The notes: a model not told the origin generated them from the letters alone. DNA of 50,759 bases from Thermodesulfobacteriota bacterium (GCA_028278625.1 JANQDY010000066.1:1-50759), one strand, 5' to 3'. Counted from the stretch's first letter, positions 16,145 to 25,454 are shown. Numbers and translations are program-made.

Positions 16145-16912
16145 CTAACCAACGCAAAAGCGCATGTGGGTGCCGTCAAATCTGACAAATCCCTCTCTTG
16201 CGGACCGTTTCAGCCGATTGGACGCTTCGCCCGGCGTTACGTCCAGCATCTCGGAAATTTCCTTGGCTGAACAGGGTTTTTCTCGAAGAATGGCCATAAT
16301 TTGAGCTATTTCCATCTTGTCAGCAATTAACTCCTTGAACAATTTTTCAAATTCATCACCGCCGAAAAACGCATGGTAGGCCTCTACCGATTTTACCGGC
16401 ATGCGCAACCGCTCTCTTTCAACCAGCTTTATGTAGGGAATCAAATGATAAACGACTTCAAGCTTGCGCCTTAAAACCGTTTCGTCTATCCCTTCGCCTT
16501 TGCCGAGAGGTCCCAGTTCCCTTACCTTGGAAGAAAAGTCATCCATTATTTCGGCGTACCGGCTCCCCTCGGATGCGGAAACGTACTCAAGTCTCAACCT
16601 TTCGGAGCGGATTCCAATGGTTTCGAGGAGTTTTCTTCCCATGTGAAGCGTACTTAATGCACCGTAATTGCCCTGGGTGAGATAATGGCATTCACCGGGA
16701 TGGCATCCGCCCATAAATACGCCGTCTTTTCCATTTAAAAGCGCTCTGAAGATAAATGACAAGTCGACCCTGCCGGTGCACATGACGCGAATGATTTTGA
16801 CATCTGACGTATATTGTTGTCTGGAAACTCCAGCCAAATCAGCGGCGGAGTATCCTCACCAGTTGCACAAAAACCCCAGAATACCGGGTTTGAATTCCAG
16901 TCCTGGTCCCAT
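16145..16912 (-). CDS. bamF: BamF-like MvhD-type subunit, predicted selenoprotein (TGA at codon 19)
   Basis: Read through one in-frame TGA, this is a 255-residue homologue of the MvhD/FrhD delta subunit that links Hdr-like to hydrogenase- or Nuo-like modules. The frame starts at ATG 16912, preceded by AAGGAG, and encodes GILGFLCNW-(TGA)-GYSAADLAG. MvhD proteins have CNWCSY at this place, so the TGA replaces a conserved cluster-binding Cys. Downstream MCTGRVD and GGCHPGECHY motifs are intact. Without readthrough the remaining frame would begin at a TTG at 16837 and lack the first Cys motif. After about residue 190 it carries a winged-helix-like tail (SAKEISEMLDVTPGEASNRL). It lies between bamE and bamG. 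BamF of Geobacter is known as a selenocysteine protein. Confidence 0.9.
16817..16837 (-). ncRNA. Candidate bacterial SECIS hairpin in bamF
   Basis: Downstream of the UGA the mRNA can form UUG-G-CUGGA, loop GUU, UCCAG-A-CAA. The stem is interrupted by one G-A mismatch and the loop starts with G. The loop begins 28 bases after the UGA, within the distance usual for bacterial SECIS elements. A competing hairpin (CUCC-GCC paired with GGC-U-GGAG) sits closer to the UGA. No folding program was run. Confidence 0.6.
16856..16858 (-). other. Predicted selenocysteine codon (TGA) of bamF
   Basis: The TGA is codon 19, within C-N-W-U-G-Y. The same position is Cys in ordinary MvhD proteins. Reading continues without a further stop for 236 codons with family-typical motifs. 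Confidence 0.88.
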
Positions 16913-16927
16913 TCCTATTATCTCCTT

Positions 16928-19900
16928 TTATGCCGCGTCAATCTGGCAGAGGATCTCATCATCGGTAAAGTGTTTCAGGGAAATGGCCCTTGCGGGACAC
17001 ACCGTGTTGCACAGGCCGTCCCCTTTACAGAGGACCGGATTCACCGTTGCCTTCTTGCCCCTTTCCGTTTCGTGAAACCCTATGGCGCCGTAACTGCAAA
17101 CCGATATGCATGCCCCGCACGATTCGCAGGCCCGCTCATCCACCTCGCAGATCGCCCCCGAGGCCGTGACCGAATCCTTGGTCAGGATGGTGACCGCTCG
17201 ACCCGCCGCGCCATATGCCTGGCTGACGGTCTCGGTGATATGCTTGGGATAATGGGCAATACCGCACAGGAATACCCCCTCGGCCGCAAAGTCTACGGGT
17301 CTTAATTTCACATGGGCCTCCTGAAAGAACCCGTCCGGATTCATGGGCACCTTGAACAGCCGCGCCATTTCCATGCTGCCATCCGAGGGGATCACCGCGG
17401 CCGACAGTGTCAGCAAATCCGCGTCCAGGGCCAATCGCTGGCCCAGAATGGGATCCTCAACCGTCACTCTCAATATTGAATTGCCGCCCTCGGTGGTTGC
17501 TTCCACCTGGGGCCCCGCATCCGAATCCCAACGAATGAATTTTACGCCCTTGTCAGCCGCCTCCCGATAGTAATCTTCCCTGAACCCATAGGTTCTCATG
17601 TCTTTAAAGAGAATGTAGATGTTCATCTCGGGATGGAGCGCTTTTAAGTTCACGGCGTTCTTTATGGCGTGACTGCAACAGATGCGGGAACAGTAATTCC
17701 TCTCCGCGTTTCTGCATCCCACGCATTGGATCATGACCAGTTTTTTGGCGTGGCTCAGGGCTTCATCTTTCCCGGCGATCCGCGCTTCCAGCGCCAGCTG
17801 CGTCAACACCTGATCGTTTTCATCGCAAAGGTACTCCGTGGGGACGTATTCAGAAGCCCCGGTTGCAAGGATGGCCGTGCCATGGGTGATGTCTTTGACC
17901 CGCCCCTTACTCTCTACCGTGGTGATAAAATTTCCCACATACCCCGTGACATTCGTGATCCTGCAATCATGGGTGACCCGGATCAAGGGATGTTGATACA
18001 CCTTTCGGATCGTCTCTTTTAAGAAATCCTGAACATCCATCCCTTCCAGGGTGGTATGAATTTTTCGCGCCATGCCTCCCAGGGCCTTGTCCTTTTCAAG
18101 CAACTGAACCGGAAATCCCTGTTTGGCAATACCGAGGGCACTGGTCATACCGGCAATCCCGCCGCCCACCACCAATGCGGTTTTGTTCACCGGCAACTCA
18201 AACTCCTTGAGGGGACCCAAAAGGGACGCCCGGGCCACGGACATCCGAACGATCTCCTTGGCCTTTCGAGTGGCGCCCTCCGGATCCTTGGAATGGACCC
18301 AGGAGCAGTGCTCTCTGATATTGGCCATTTCATAGAAATACTGGTTGATGCCCCCTTCACGGCAGGTATCCCTGAACAACGGCTCATGGGTTCTTGGCGT
18401 GCAGGCGGCCACCACCACCCGGTTGAGGCCCTTTTCCCGTATCTGATCCGATATCTGCTTGGCATTGTCCGTGGAGCAGGCAAAGAGACTCTCCTGGGCA
18501 TGCACCACATTCTTAAGTCCGGAGGCATATGCGACCACTGAGGGCACATCCACCACCCGGCCGATATTGGCACCGCAATGGCACACAAAAACGCCCACCC
18601 GGGGTTCCTCCAGGGATACATCCCTCTCCGGCGGATAAGCCCTTTCTTGGGCAAGATCCCCTCGACGGTGGGCCAGAAGCTGGCCGCAAAGGGCATCGGC
18701 CCCGCTGGCACCCATGACCGATTCGGGGATATCCATGGGCCCCTGAAACGCGCCGCTCATAAAAACCCCCGGCCGCGTGGTCTCAATGGGATTTAGGGGA
18801 TTGGATTTGCAGAACCCGTGATCGTTTTGCGCAATACCGAATTTGTTTGCCAGTTCTTCCACGTTCTTAGGGGGGTTCAGCCCCACGGACAATACGACCA
18901 GCTCAAATTCTTCTTCCTTGACGCCCTCATCGGCCGTTGAATACCGGATCGTCACATTTTTGGTTTCCGGGTCCTCTTTGCCGACCGCCACATAACTCCT
19001 GATAAATTCAACACCCGGCAGGTTTTCCGCCCGCTGGTAAAACCGCTCGAAGTCCTTGCCATGGGCACGAATATCATTATGGAAAATCCTGGCTTCAAGA
19101 TCCGGTTCATGATCCTTTGCCAGGATCACCTGTTTTTGCGTATAGGCGCAGCACACGCCGGAGCAATAGCTGTTCCCCCCTGGGATCACCTGCCGGGACC
19201 CCACGCACTGAATCCAGGCGATTTTCTTGGGATGCCTGTTGTCGGAAGGGCGTCTTATCTCGCCCTCATAGGGACCGGTGGCACAAAGGATCCGTTCAAA
19301 ATCGAGGCTGGTCACCACATTTTCCATGATACCGTAGCCATAATCGTTCCGAAGTTTCGGATCAAAGACCTCAAACCCCGGCGCCATGATGACGGCGCCG
19401 ACTTCTACTTGGATGGTCTCCTCCTTCTGATTCAGATCGATCGCTTCATTTTGACAGACGCCGATACAGATGTTGCATTTGTCATCCTGAAGATAAAGGC
19501 AGGCATCCGGGTCCACATAGGTAATCAGCGGAACGGCCTGCGTAAAATAGATGTGCACGGCTTTGTTCAAGGAAAGGTTCTGGTTATAGGGATCCGGGAC
19601 CTTGACCGGACAGACTTCAACACAGGTGCCGCAGCCGGTACACCGATCTTCGATGATATATCTCGGCTTTTTGGTCAGCGTGACCGTGAAGTCTCCGGCC
19701 TTGCCTTTAATGCCCTCAATTTCAGTGTATGTGAGAATCTCTATATTGGGATGTCTGCTGCATTCAATAAACTTGGGCGACTCAATACACATGGAGCAGT
19801 CATTGGTGGGAAACGTCTTGTCCAGTTGTGACATCTTTCCACCGATGGCAGGAGACTTATCAACCAAGAAAACCCTAAAACCCGTATCACCGAGATCAAG

Positions 19901-20005
19901 GGCCGCCTGAATACCGCTGATGCCGCCGCCAACGACCATCACGTCACCAAGATGACTGCTCAAGGGATGACCCGCAGACCGCCCTTCAACCGATTTATTT
20001 TCCAC
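16928..20005 (-). CDS. bamE: BamE-like double HdrA-type flavin/iron-sulfur protein
   Basis: A 1025-residue protein, essentially two HdrA units in tandem. The first has a dinucleotide fold (VVGGGISGIQAALDLG, about residue 25), ferredoxin motifs CTGCGTCVEVCP and CNICIGVCQ, and CSGVCCAYTQKQ. The second begins around CHCGANIGRVVD, has a second FAD fold (VVGGGIAGMTSALGIA), CVGCRNAERNYCSRICCSHA, and two C-terminal cluster motifs CESCGACISVC and CKGDGLCNTVCPARAI. HdrA flavins are sites of electron bifurcation, and BamE is thought to serve this role in ring reduction. The HdrA cysteine that is selenocysteine in some organisms is plain Cys here. The start is a GTG with AGGTG upstream; a gap of 15 bases leads to bamF. 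Confidence 0.92.
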   Translation of the reverse strand: MENKSVEGRSAGHPLSSHLGDVMVVGGGISGIQAALDLGDTGFRVFLVDKSPAIGGKMSQLDKTFPTNDCSMCIESPKFIECSRHPNIEILTYTEIEGIKGKAGDFTVTLTKKPRYIIEDRCTGCGTCVEVCPVKVPDPYNQNLSLNKAVHIYFTQAVPLITYVDPDACLYLQDDKCNICIGVCQNEAIDLNQKEETIQVEVGAVIMAPGFEVFDPKLRNDYGYGIMENVVTSLDFERILCATGPYEGEIRRPSDNRHPKKIAWIQCVGSRQVIPGGNSYCSGVCCAYTQKQVILAKDHEPDLEARIFHNDIRAHGKDFERFYQRAENLPGVEFIRSYVAVGKEDPETKNVTIRYSTADEGVKEEEFELVVLSVGLNPPKNVEELANKFGIAQNDHGFCKSNPLNPIETTRPGVFMSGAFQGPMDIPESVMGASGADALCGQLLAHRRGDLAQERAYPPERDVSLEEPRVGVFVCHCGANIGRVVDVPSVVAYASGLKNVVHAQESLFACSTDNAKQISDQIREKGLNRVVVAACTPRTHEPLFRDTCREGGINQYFYEMANIREHCSWVHSKDPEGATRKAKEIVRMSVARASLLGPLKEFELPVNKTALVVGGGIAGMTSALGIAKQGFPVQLLEKDKALGGMARKIHTTLEGMDVQDFLKETIRKVYQHPLIRVTHDCRITNVTGYVGNFITTVESKGRVKDITHGTAILATGASEYVPTEYLCDENDQVLTQLALEARIAGKDEALSHAKKLVMIQCVGCRNAERNYCSRICCSHAIKNAVNLKALHPEMNIYILFKDMRTYGFREDYYREAADKGVKFIRWDSDAGPQVEATTEGGNSILRVTVEDPILGQRLALDADLLTLSAAVIPSDGSMEMARLFKVPMNPDGFFQEAHVKLRPVDFAAEGVFLCGIAHYPKHITETVSQAYGAAGRAVTILTKDSVTASGAICEVDERACESCGACISVCSYGAIGFHETERGKKATVNPVLCKGDGLCNTVCPARAISLKHFTDDEILCQIDAA

Positions 20006-20039
20006 GTGTATTCACCTATATTCCGGTTTAATGGATCCC

Positions 20040-21200
20040 CTAAATCACTTCCTGGATGATTTCCGTGATGTCTTTTACCGCTAGGCCGGCACCATTTTCC
20101 GAATCTTCCAGATCCAAACGGCTGTCTTCAAAATGGGTGATGCAATAGGGGCAGGCGGTCACCAGCACCTCCGCACCGACAAAATTTGCCTGTGCCACCC
20201 TGAGATCGGAGAATCGCTCTCCTTTGGGGGTTTCCATCCAGATCCTGCCGCCACCCCCGCCGCAACAGAGGCTGTCTTTTCCGGAATCCGGCATTTCAAC
20301 CAGTGCCAGACCGGATATCGCCTTCAGCGCCTTCCGGGGTTCGTCAAAGATGCCATTATGACGACCCAGGTAGCAGGGATCATGATAGGTGACTGTCCTG
20401 TCATAGCCCTTGGTGAGTTCAAGTCTGCGCGAACTGATGAGCTCCAATAAATACTGGCTCATGTGAACCGCTTCAAAATGCACCATGAACTCGGGATACT
20501 CGTTCTTGAAGGCGTGGTAGCAGTGGGGAGAAGACACAAGGATTTTCTTCACGCCATTGTCGATAAAGGTTTTGATGTTTTCCCTGGCCAGACGATTGAA
20601 ACATTCCTCATCGCCCGTCTTGCGAATGCTTTCTCCGCAACAGTTCTCCTTGGTCCCCAGTATGCCGAAATCGACCTCCGCCTTTTTAAGGATATTCACC
20701 GTGGCGGCGGCCACTTTCTTTAACCTGGGGTCATAGCTTTGGTAACAGCCGGGAAAATATAAAACCTCCATTCCCCCGGTGAAAGTGTTGACGGACAGAC
20801 CCTTGGCCCAATCCCCACGGCTCTTTCGATCTTCACCAAAAGGGTTCCCTTCCCCAAGGAGGCTTGAGCTCACACCGCGCACCGGGCGTGCGGACGCGGG
20901 AAACACACCGAATTCCGCGGCAATTCTCCGTGAGGAGATCCCCACTTCTATCTGATTGACGCCCCGGGGGCACCTTTGCTGGCATCTTCCGCAGGTGGTA
21001 CACCGCCAGATCTCTTCGGTTTCTATTTCAGTCAATCCGAAGTTGGCTTGCCGGATCAGCTTGCGCATGCTGAAATCCCGAACCCGGTTCCAGGGGCAGA
21101 CCACATCACACAGGCCACATTGATAGCAATACCTGAAGGATTCACCACCCGTCTCTTGGATGAGTTCCAATACCTCTTCTAAAGGTGCTACAGTCTCCAC
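20040..21200 (-). CDS. bamD: BamD-like HdrD-type iron-sulfur protein
   Basis: A 386-residue protein. The N-terminal ferredoxin part has CYQCGLCDVVCPW and CTTCGRCQQRCPRG. Two CCG domains follow, with PGCYQSYDPR, ENCCGES, SSPHCYHAFK in the first and HDPCYLGRHNG, SLCCGGGGG, CPYCITHFE in the second. CCG domains of HdrD/HdrB hold a non-cubane cluster used in disulfide or electron chemistry. In the Bam complex this subunit connects the HdrA-like protein with the BamBC catalytic part. The start is a GTG. Confidence 0.9.
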   Translation of the reverse strand: METVAPLEEVLELIQETGGESFRYCYQCGLCDVVCPWNRVRDFSMRKLIRQANFGLTEIETEEIWRCTTCGRCQQRCPRGVNQIEVGISSRRIAAEFGVFPASARPVRGVSSSLLGEGNPFGEDRKSRGDWAKGLSVNTFTGGMEVLYFPGCYQSYDPRLKKVAAATVNILKKAEVDFGILGTKENCCGESIRKTGDEECFNRLARENIKTFIDNGVKKILVSSPHCYHAFKNEYPEFMVHFEAVHMSQYLLELISSRRLELTKGYDRTVTYHDPCYLGRHNGIFDEPRKALKAISGLALVEMPDSGKDSLCCGGGGGRIWMETPKGERFSDLRVAQANFVGAEVLVTACPYCITHFEDSRLDLEDSENGAGLAVKDITEIIQEVI

Positions 21201-21232
21201 GCTCTTTTTGTCCTCTTCTTTCGACCCATGGA

Positions 21233-21787
21233 TCAGCGGTTTGATAATCGGGAAAAAGTATCCACCACCTTCTTTCGCCCGTACTTCTTAGCGAGGGCCT
21301 CATAGGCCGTTTTCAACGCTATCTGATCCGCCGCCACCTGGGGCTCTTCCTCTGCCAACACCTCTTCCCGCTCCGAATAGGTCAAACACCCGCGAGCGCA
21401 AATCTGAACGCACATGGGCGCCTCCAGCGGGGGCACGTCTTCACACATGTCGCATTTTAGGGGCAGGCCCGAATCGGGTTCTTTGAACCAATCCCTTGAT
21501 GGACAGGAAGCCGGACAGAGGGCGCATTCCGAATACTCCTTGCCCTCAATCACATAATGGTTCCGCCCGTTACATTCCGCTTGCGTATAGCCGCCGGCGC
21601 GAACCGGCACCCATTGATCGCTTCTTGCATCAATGACCACCTTGATCCGGGAGCGGGCCGGGTTAAAACCGCTGTACTTCGGTATGGCGTGAAATGCGGC
21701 ACAGGCTTTCTCACAGGCGCGGCACCCGTTGCATTTGCCCAGGTCTACCTTTATTTCCTTGATGGTTCTTTTGGCCGGCTTGCTCAC
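21233..21787 (-). CDS. bamC: BamC-like electron-transfer ferredoxin subunit
   Basis: A cysteine-rich protein of about 184 residues, with motifs CNGCRACEKACAAFH, CALCPASCP, CDMCEDVPP and CVQICARGCLTY, enough for three or so 4Fe-4S clusters. In class II benzoyl-CoA reductases BamC binds the tungsten subunit BamB and feeds it electrons. It follows bamB within 25 bases. The frame can begin at GTG 21799, but GGGAGG directly abuts that codon, so I prefer the GTG at 21787, 11 bases from the same site. Four residues are at stake. Confidence 0.87.
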   Translation of the reverse strand: MSKPAKRTIKEIKVDLGKCNGCRACEKACAAFHAIPKYSGFNPARSRIKVVIDARSDQWVPVRAGGYTQAECNGRNHYVIEGKEYSECALCPASCPSRDWFKEPDSGLPLKCDMCEDVPPLEAPMCVQICARGCLTYSEREEVLAEEEPQVAADQIALKTAYEALAKKYGRKKVVDTFSRLSNR

Positions 21788-21807
21788 TGCTCTCTTCACC
21801 TCCCGGA

Positions 21808-23847
21808 CTATTTGTTCTTGTCAATGTACTCGGTGAGCGTGAACGCCTTGGCTTTGCGAAACTTCACCTCTTCCGCACTGTCTTTTGGTTTGGGTCTCTC
21901 TTCCGAGTAACAGGATTGATCCACATAGCAAATATCTTCATCGCCTTTGATGTGTCCCCGTCTTACCAGCTCATGGGCCACTTCACTCAAGCCCAGTTTG
22001 TCCAGCGTTCGCTTTGTGGGAACACCTTCGTTGGTCCAGCCTTTGAATTTGTAGTACTCCTCCAGAAGCTTTTGCTCATTTTCCGGCTCCCTCTTTATCC
22101 AGTGATCCTTGGGCGGCTTCTCGTCGGTCCTTTTCAGTCCTCTGGTGATATTGATGGCCCTCACAAGGTTCCGGTTTCTTCTGGTAACCTGCCACAGATC
22201 GTCGGAATCCATTTCAATTCCGGCGGCCAGTTTGATGAAATGTGGAATATTGTAGATGTTGTATGCGGAGCCGCCGCCGAATTGCCCCCTGAATGACGAA
22301 CAAAAGGCGCAAAGGCCAAGGGCATCATCCACATAGTGCATGGTTTCGTTCCAATCGCAAATGTTGATGGCCGCCTCAAAGGATTGATGCGTGCGGGGCT
22401 CCCATTCCATGAAGAATTTTTTAAACCGCACGGGCGCCGACATCCATCCGTCCACGAACTCCCGCCTTTCCTTAAGGTCTTTAATGGGGTCCTGGGGATA
22501 GGAGCCCTCGGTCTGATTAATGGCCATTTTGTCGCTGGTGCAGTACATGAGGTAGTATGGATAATTCACCCTTCCCAGCTTGAGCGGTATCTGCTCGAAT
22601 TTTTTCATGGTGTTATGGTCATATTCTTCGGCGCCGTTGCCGATCATACGGGCGGCCCGAAAAACGCCATAGGCCAGGGTATCTCCGATGCCCTCCCTTC
22701 GCACAAGCTTTTCCAGAAGATAGTAAAACCTGTCGGCGGATTTTTCCGGAAAATTCGGGAGGTCCCTGCCCGTTAAAATGCCTGCTTCGTAAAGCTCGAT
22801 GGCAAAGGCCATGGCTTGCGGAGCGGCATAGCTGTCAACCCCGTACTCCTGGCTCAGGGCCAGAATGTCAAAGGTAAAGGGAAGTTCCTCAAAAGCCGCC
22901 ATATGCCAGGTGCCTTTTCCGAAACATTTTAGCATGTACCGTTGCCGTCCGGGGGGCTTGACCACGAGATGGCAGTTCTTGGGGCAATTGTAGCAGCCCT
23001 GCAAACGGTCGCGGATCTTCAGGGTGTATTCTTTCCACCTGTCTTCCTGCTCCTGGTGCCAGAAGTCTCTTCTCCGTACCCGGGCGTTTCCCCAGGCAAA
23101 ATTGTTGTGGTGCCAGGCATCGTTCCACTCGATGGCCATGAGATCCCCATTGAACGGGCTTTCATGGATATCCTGATAGTGCTGAAGGCATAATTTGAAG
23201 AGCGCTTCGGGATCGGCCACATAAAAATCCTTTGTGCCGCGCACGGCAATGGCCTTCAGACGCTTGTCCCCCATCACCACCCCCACCCCCCGGGCCGCGG
23301 ACGCGTTAAAGTGTTCTATGGAGGCCATGAAAAGCCTGTTTTCACCGGCAAGACCGATGGCGGCCACCTGAATATCAGGATCACCCAACTCATCCTTGAT
23401 CGCGTATGCGGTTTCCTGCGCACCTTTCCCCTTTAAGTGAGCGGCGTCCCGAATTTCCACTTTGTCATTGTGTATCCACAAATAGACCAGATCTTCGGCC
23501 TTGCCTTGAATGACGATCTTATCGTAGCCCGCATGTTTGAGTTCCGGCCCAAAATAACCGCCAAAAATCGAATTTGACCACATGTTCGTCTGGGGAGAAA
23601 TGGTATCGACCATGGTGCGGTTGGCGGCCGGTATGGGGGTGCCGTCAAACAGGCCCGCGCTGAATATGAGCAGATTGTCAGGAGAAAATGCATCGGACTC
23701 CGGACACATTCTGTCCCACATGATTCTAGCGGCACTGCCGTTGCCACCCAGATAAAGCCTGGTTGTTTCGGGGTCCGTCTCTACCCGCTCAATACTGCCC
23801 ACGGACAAGTCGACTTCCAGATTAAACCCTGTCTCTGCGTATCTCAT
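21808..23847 (-). CDS. bamB: BamB-like tungsten benzoyl-CoA reductase catalytic subunit (AOR family)
   Basis: A 679-residue member of the aldehyde:ferredoxin oxidoreductase family. The start MRYAETGFNLEVDLSVG and the stretches SPDNLLIFSAGL, SPQTNMWSNS, NFAWGNARVRRRDFW, RLQGCYNCPKNCH and MLKCFGKGTW agree with BamB of Geobacter as I remember it, including the Cys in MLKCF that should bind tungsten and the His-rich WHHNN near the active site. The enzyme reduces benzoyl-CoA to a cyclic diene without ATP hydrolysis. Context supports the assignment: bamC to bamI follow in order. A BamB paralogue acting on another aryl-CoA cannot be excluded. Confidence 0.9.
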   Translation of the reverse strand: MRYAETGFNLEVDLSVGSIERVETDPETTRLYLGGNGSAARIMWDRMCPESDAFSPDNLLIFSAGLFDGTPIPAANRTMVDTISPQTNMWSNSIFGGYFGPELKHAGYDKIVIQGKAEDLVYLWIHNDKVEIRDAAHLKGKGAQETAYAIKDELGDPDIQVAAIGLAGENRLFMASIEHFNASAARGVGVVMGDKRLKAIAVRGTKDFYVADPEALFKLCLQHYQDIHESPFNGDLMAIEWNDAWHHNNFAWGNARVRRRDFWHQEQEDRWKEYTLKIRDRLQGCYNCPKNCHLVVKPPGRQRYMLKCFGKGTWHMAAFEELPFTFDILALSQEYGVDSYAAPQAMAFAIELYEAGILTGRDLPNFPEKSADRFYYLLEKLVRREGIGDTLAYGVFRAARMIGNGAEEYDHNTMKKFEQIPLKLGRVNYPYYLMYCTSDKMAINQTEGSYPQDPIKDLKERREFVDGWMSAPVRFKKFFMEWEPRTHQSFEAAINICDWNETMHYVDDALGLCAFCSSFRGQFGGGSAYNIYNIPHFIKLAAGIEMDSDDLWQVTRRNRNLVRAINITRGLKRTDEKPPKDHWIKREPENEQKLLEEYYKFKGWTNEGVPTKRTLDKLGLSEVAHELVRRGHIKGDEDICYVDQSCYSEERPKPKDSAEEVKFRKAKAFTLTEYIDKNK

Positions 23848-23884
23848 TATTCGCCCCCATTACCAATATCCTGCGGCAAGAACC

Positions 23885-24316
23885 CTACCTAACCCCTTCC
23901 CACTTATCATCGATGAGTTCGGTCAGGACGCCATTCAGCTTTTTGGGGTGTATAAAAGCAAACTCACAGTCCCGAAAAGGTCTTGCAACCTCGCCTCTTG
24001 AATCGGGAATGAACGGATAGTCCTTGGCCTTCAGTTCATCAATGGCGTTCCGGGTGTTGTCCACGTTAAAACTGATGAGCATCACCCCCTCACCGTTTTT
24101 GGCGATGAACTTTGCCACGTCTCCATCCGGGGTGGTTGATTCCATCAACTCAAAACCGACCTCGCCGACCCAGTATCTTGCCACCCGGATCCTTTCCGGT
24201 TCATCCACATAGGCGTCATCAGGCCCAGATTTGCCCAGCAAGGGTTCCCAGACCTTTTTTGCCGCCTCCAGATCTTTTACCGCAATACATATATGATCAA
24301 TCTTGTTCATTTTCAT
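23885..24316 (-). CDS. VOC-family protein, methylmalonyl-CoA epimerase-like
   Basis: A 143-residue single-unit glyoxalase/VOC protein: NKIDHICIAVKDLEAAKKVWEPLLG at the N-terminus, VGFELMESTTPDGDVAKFI in the middle and FAFIHPKKLNGVLTELID at the end, which fits the methylmalonyl-CoA epimerase pattern with metal-binding His and Glu residues. Its presence between the TetR gene and bamB may reflect a CoA-ester epimerase or isomerase used after ring opening, but a role in this operon is inference. Its start overlaps the TetR 3' end by 20 bases; AGGGAG lies 8 bases before the ATG. Confidence 0.82.
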   Translation of the reverse strand: MKMNKIDHICIAVKDLEAAKKVWEPLLGKSGPDDAYVDEPERIRVARYWVGEVGFELMESTTPDGDVAKFIAKNGEGVMLISFNVDNTRNAIDELKAKDYPFIPDSRGEVARPFRDCEFAFIHPKKLNGVLTELIDDKWEGVR

Positions 24317-24971
24317 CGCCAGCTCTCCCTAATCCATTCGCACCACTTTTATAACCTTTTTGCATTGATGCCGTCCCGCCCGCGGGTTTAAACGCATCCA
24401 GCATCAACAAAAAAACTTCCTCCAGATTTTCAAAGAGGGAATAAGACCTCTCTTTCAAAAGCCAGCGGGTAACCATATGTTCCATGGTCCCGATGAAGAT
24501 GTCCCTGGCAAAATAGGGGTTGAGGTCCGGCTTCATTTCACCTTCACGCCGTCCTTCTTCAAAAATATCAATCAAGTGTCCATAGAGGGCCTTCACATTG
24601 CCGTACACTTCCGTTTCCATGAACTTGGCGTTCGTTTTGAGGAACAGATAAACGATCTTGGCATCGAAGGGAGACTCCTCCAGCTTGCGCAAATACCACC
24701 ACAAAAACTTCCTCAGTTTATTTGAAGCACCCTTAATACCGAAAAGCTGTACATCGAGATCTTTCAGTAACTGAGACACCCACAGGTCTGGAATCGCAAG
24801 CAAGAGGCCTTCTTTTCCCTGAAAATACTCATAAAGGGCCGCCTCTGAAAGACCTGCCTTTTTGGAAATATCCATGACCGTTGTTTGCAGGTATCCCTTT
24901 TCAGCAAACAGTTCCCTGGCGGAGTCAATAATGCGTTTTTTTGTGTTCTTCTTTTGGAGCTTGTCTGCCAT
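24297..24971 (-). CDS. TetR/AcrR-family regulator
   Basis: A 224-residue repressor-type protein. The N-terminal helix-turn-helix is clear (RIIDSARELFAEKGYLQTTVMDISKKAGLSEAALYEYFQGKEGLL), followed by an all-helical ligand domain of the FadR/TetR_C type. It is the first gene of the bam transcript and probably controls it in response to an acyl- or aryl-CoA, as related TetR proteins of fatty and aromatic acid operons do. I chose ATG 24971 (MADKLQKK) with AAGGA upstream; the longer frame from 25025 adds an unrelated hydrophobic stretch. Confidence 0.88.
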   Translation of the reverse strand: MADKLQKKNTKKRIIDSARELFAEKGYLQTTVMDISKKAGLSEAALYEYFQGKEGLLLAIPDLWVSQLLKDLDVQLFGIKGASNKLRKFLWWYLRKLEESPFDAKIVYLFLKTNAKFMETEVYGNVKALYGHLIDIFEEGRREGEMKPDLNPYFARDIFIGTMEHMVTRWLLKERSYSLFENLEEVFLLMLDAFKPAGGTASMQKGYKSGANGLGRAGDENEQD

Positions 24972-24989
24972 TCCTGATATCCTTAATTT

Positions 24990-25357
24990 CCCTTGGTAAA
25001 AACATATACCAAGCGCCATATTCATTCTATCTATCTATATTTTAAATACTTATTAACTCTAATACAATTATTGAAATTTCAAAAGACACTAGAAATCCGA
25101 TGCAAAAGACAGGAAATTCCCGTTTATCATGCCATAAATCGGCATATAGAAAGCCTAATACTTTTTTTCCTATTGTGATTATGACAAACAAGCATCTGAT
25201 ATTTTTATCATAACAAATATCGAATGTTTCCAAATGGACATTTACCTAATACTATTAGACTAACTCTGTGTCAAGAGAAAAAAAGCATTTTTTTGAAGAA
25301 ATGGCTTGTTGGGTGAAATTGAACAATGCAAATATAAAATGCGTCCCCCTTTTTCCA
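24990..25357. other. AT-rich divergent intergenic region
   Basis: About 480 bases separate the TetR gene from the hybrid kinase. The sequence is much richer in A+T than the surrounding genes and I find no coding frame with recognisable features. It presumably carries the bam operon promoter (minus) and the kinase promoter (plus, listed separately). An imperfect palindrome AATGT...ACATT near 25222 could be an operator. Confidence 0.5.
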
Positions 25358-25387
25358 TTGGAAAATAGATCCAGGAAAGCGTATAAT
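25358..25387 (+). promoter_or_regulatory. Possible promoter of the hybrid histidine kinase
   Basis: TTGGAA (25358-25363), 18 bases, then a perfect TATAAT (25382-25387). It would give a leader of about 60 bases to the ATG at 25455. Confidence 0.5.
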
Positions 25388-25454
25388 TTAGTGTTGTTAT
25401 TTCTAAGCGAAGCAAACCGAACATGCACTGTCTCTTAAAACGGGAGTGTCATTG

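Noticed and set aside
16145..16837. Treating bamF as starting at a TTG at 16837
   Set aside because: This would cut off the CNW(Sec)GY motif conserved in the family and has no ribosome-binding site; the ATG at 16912 has AAGGAG.
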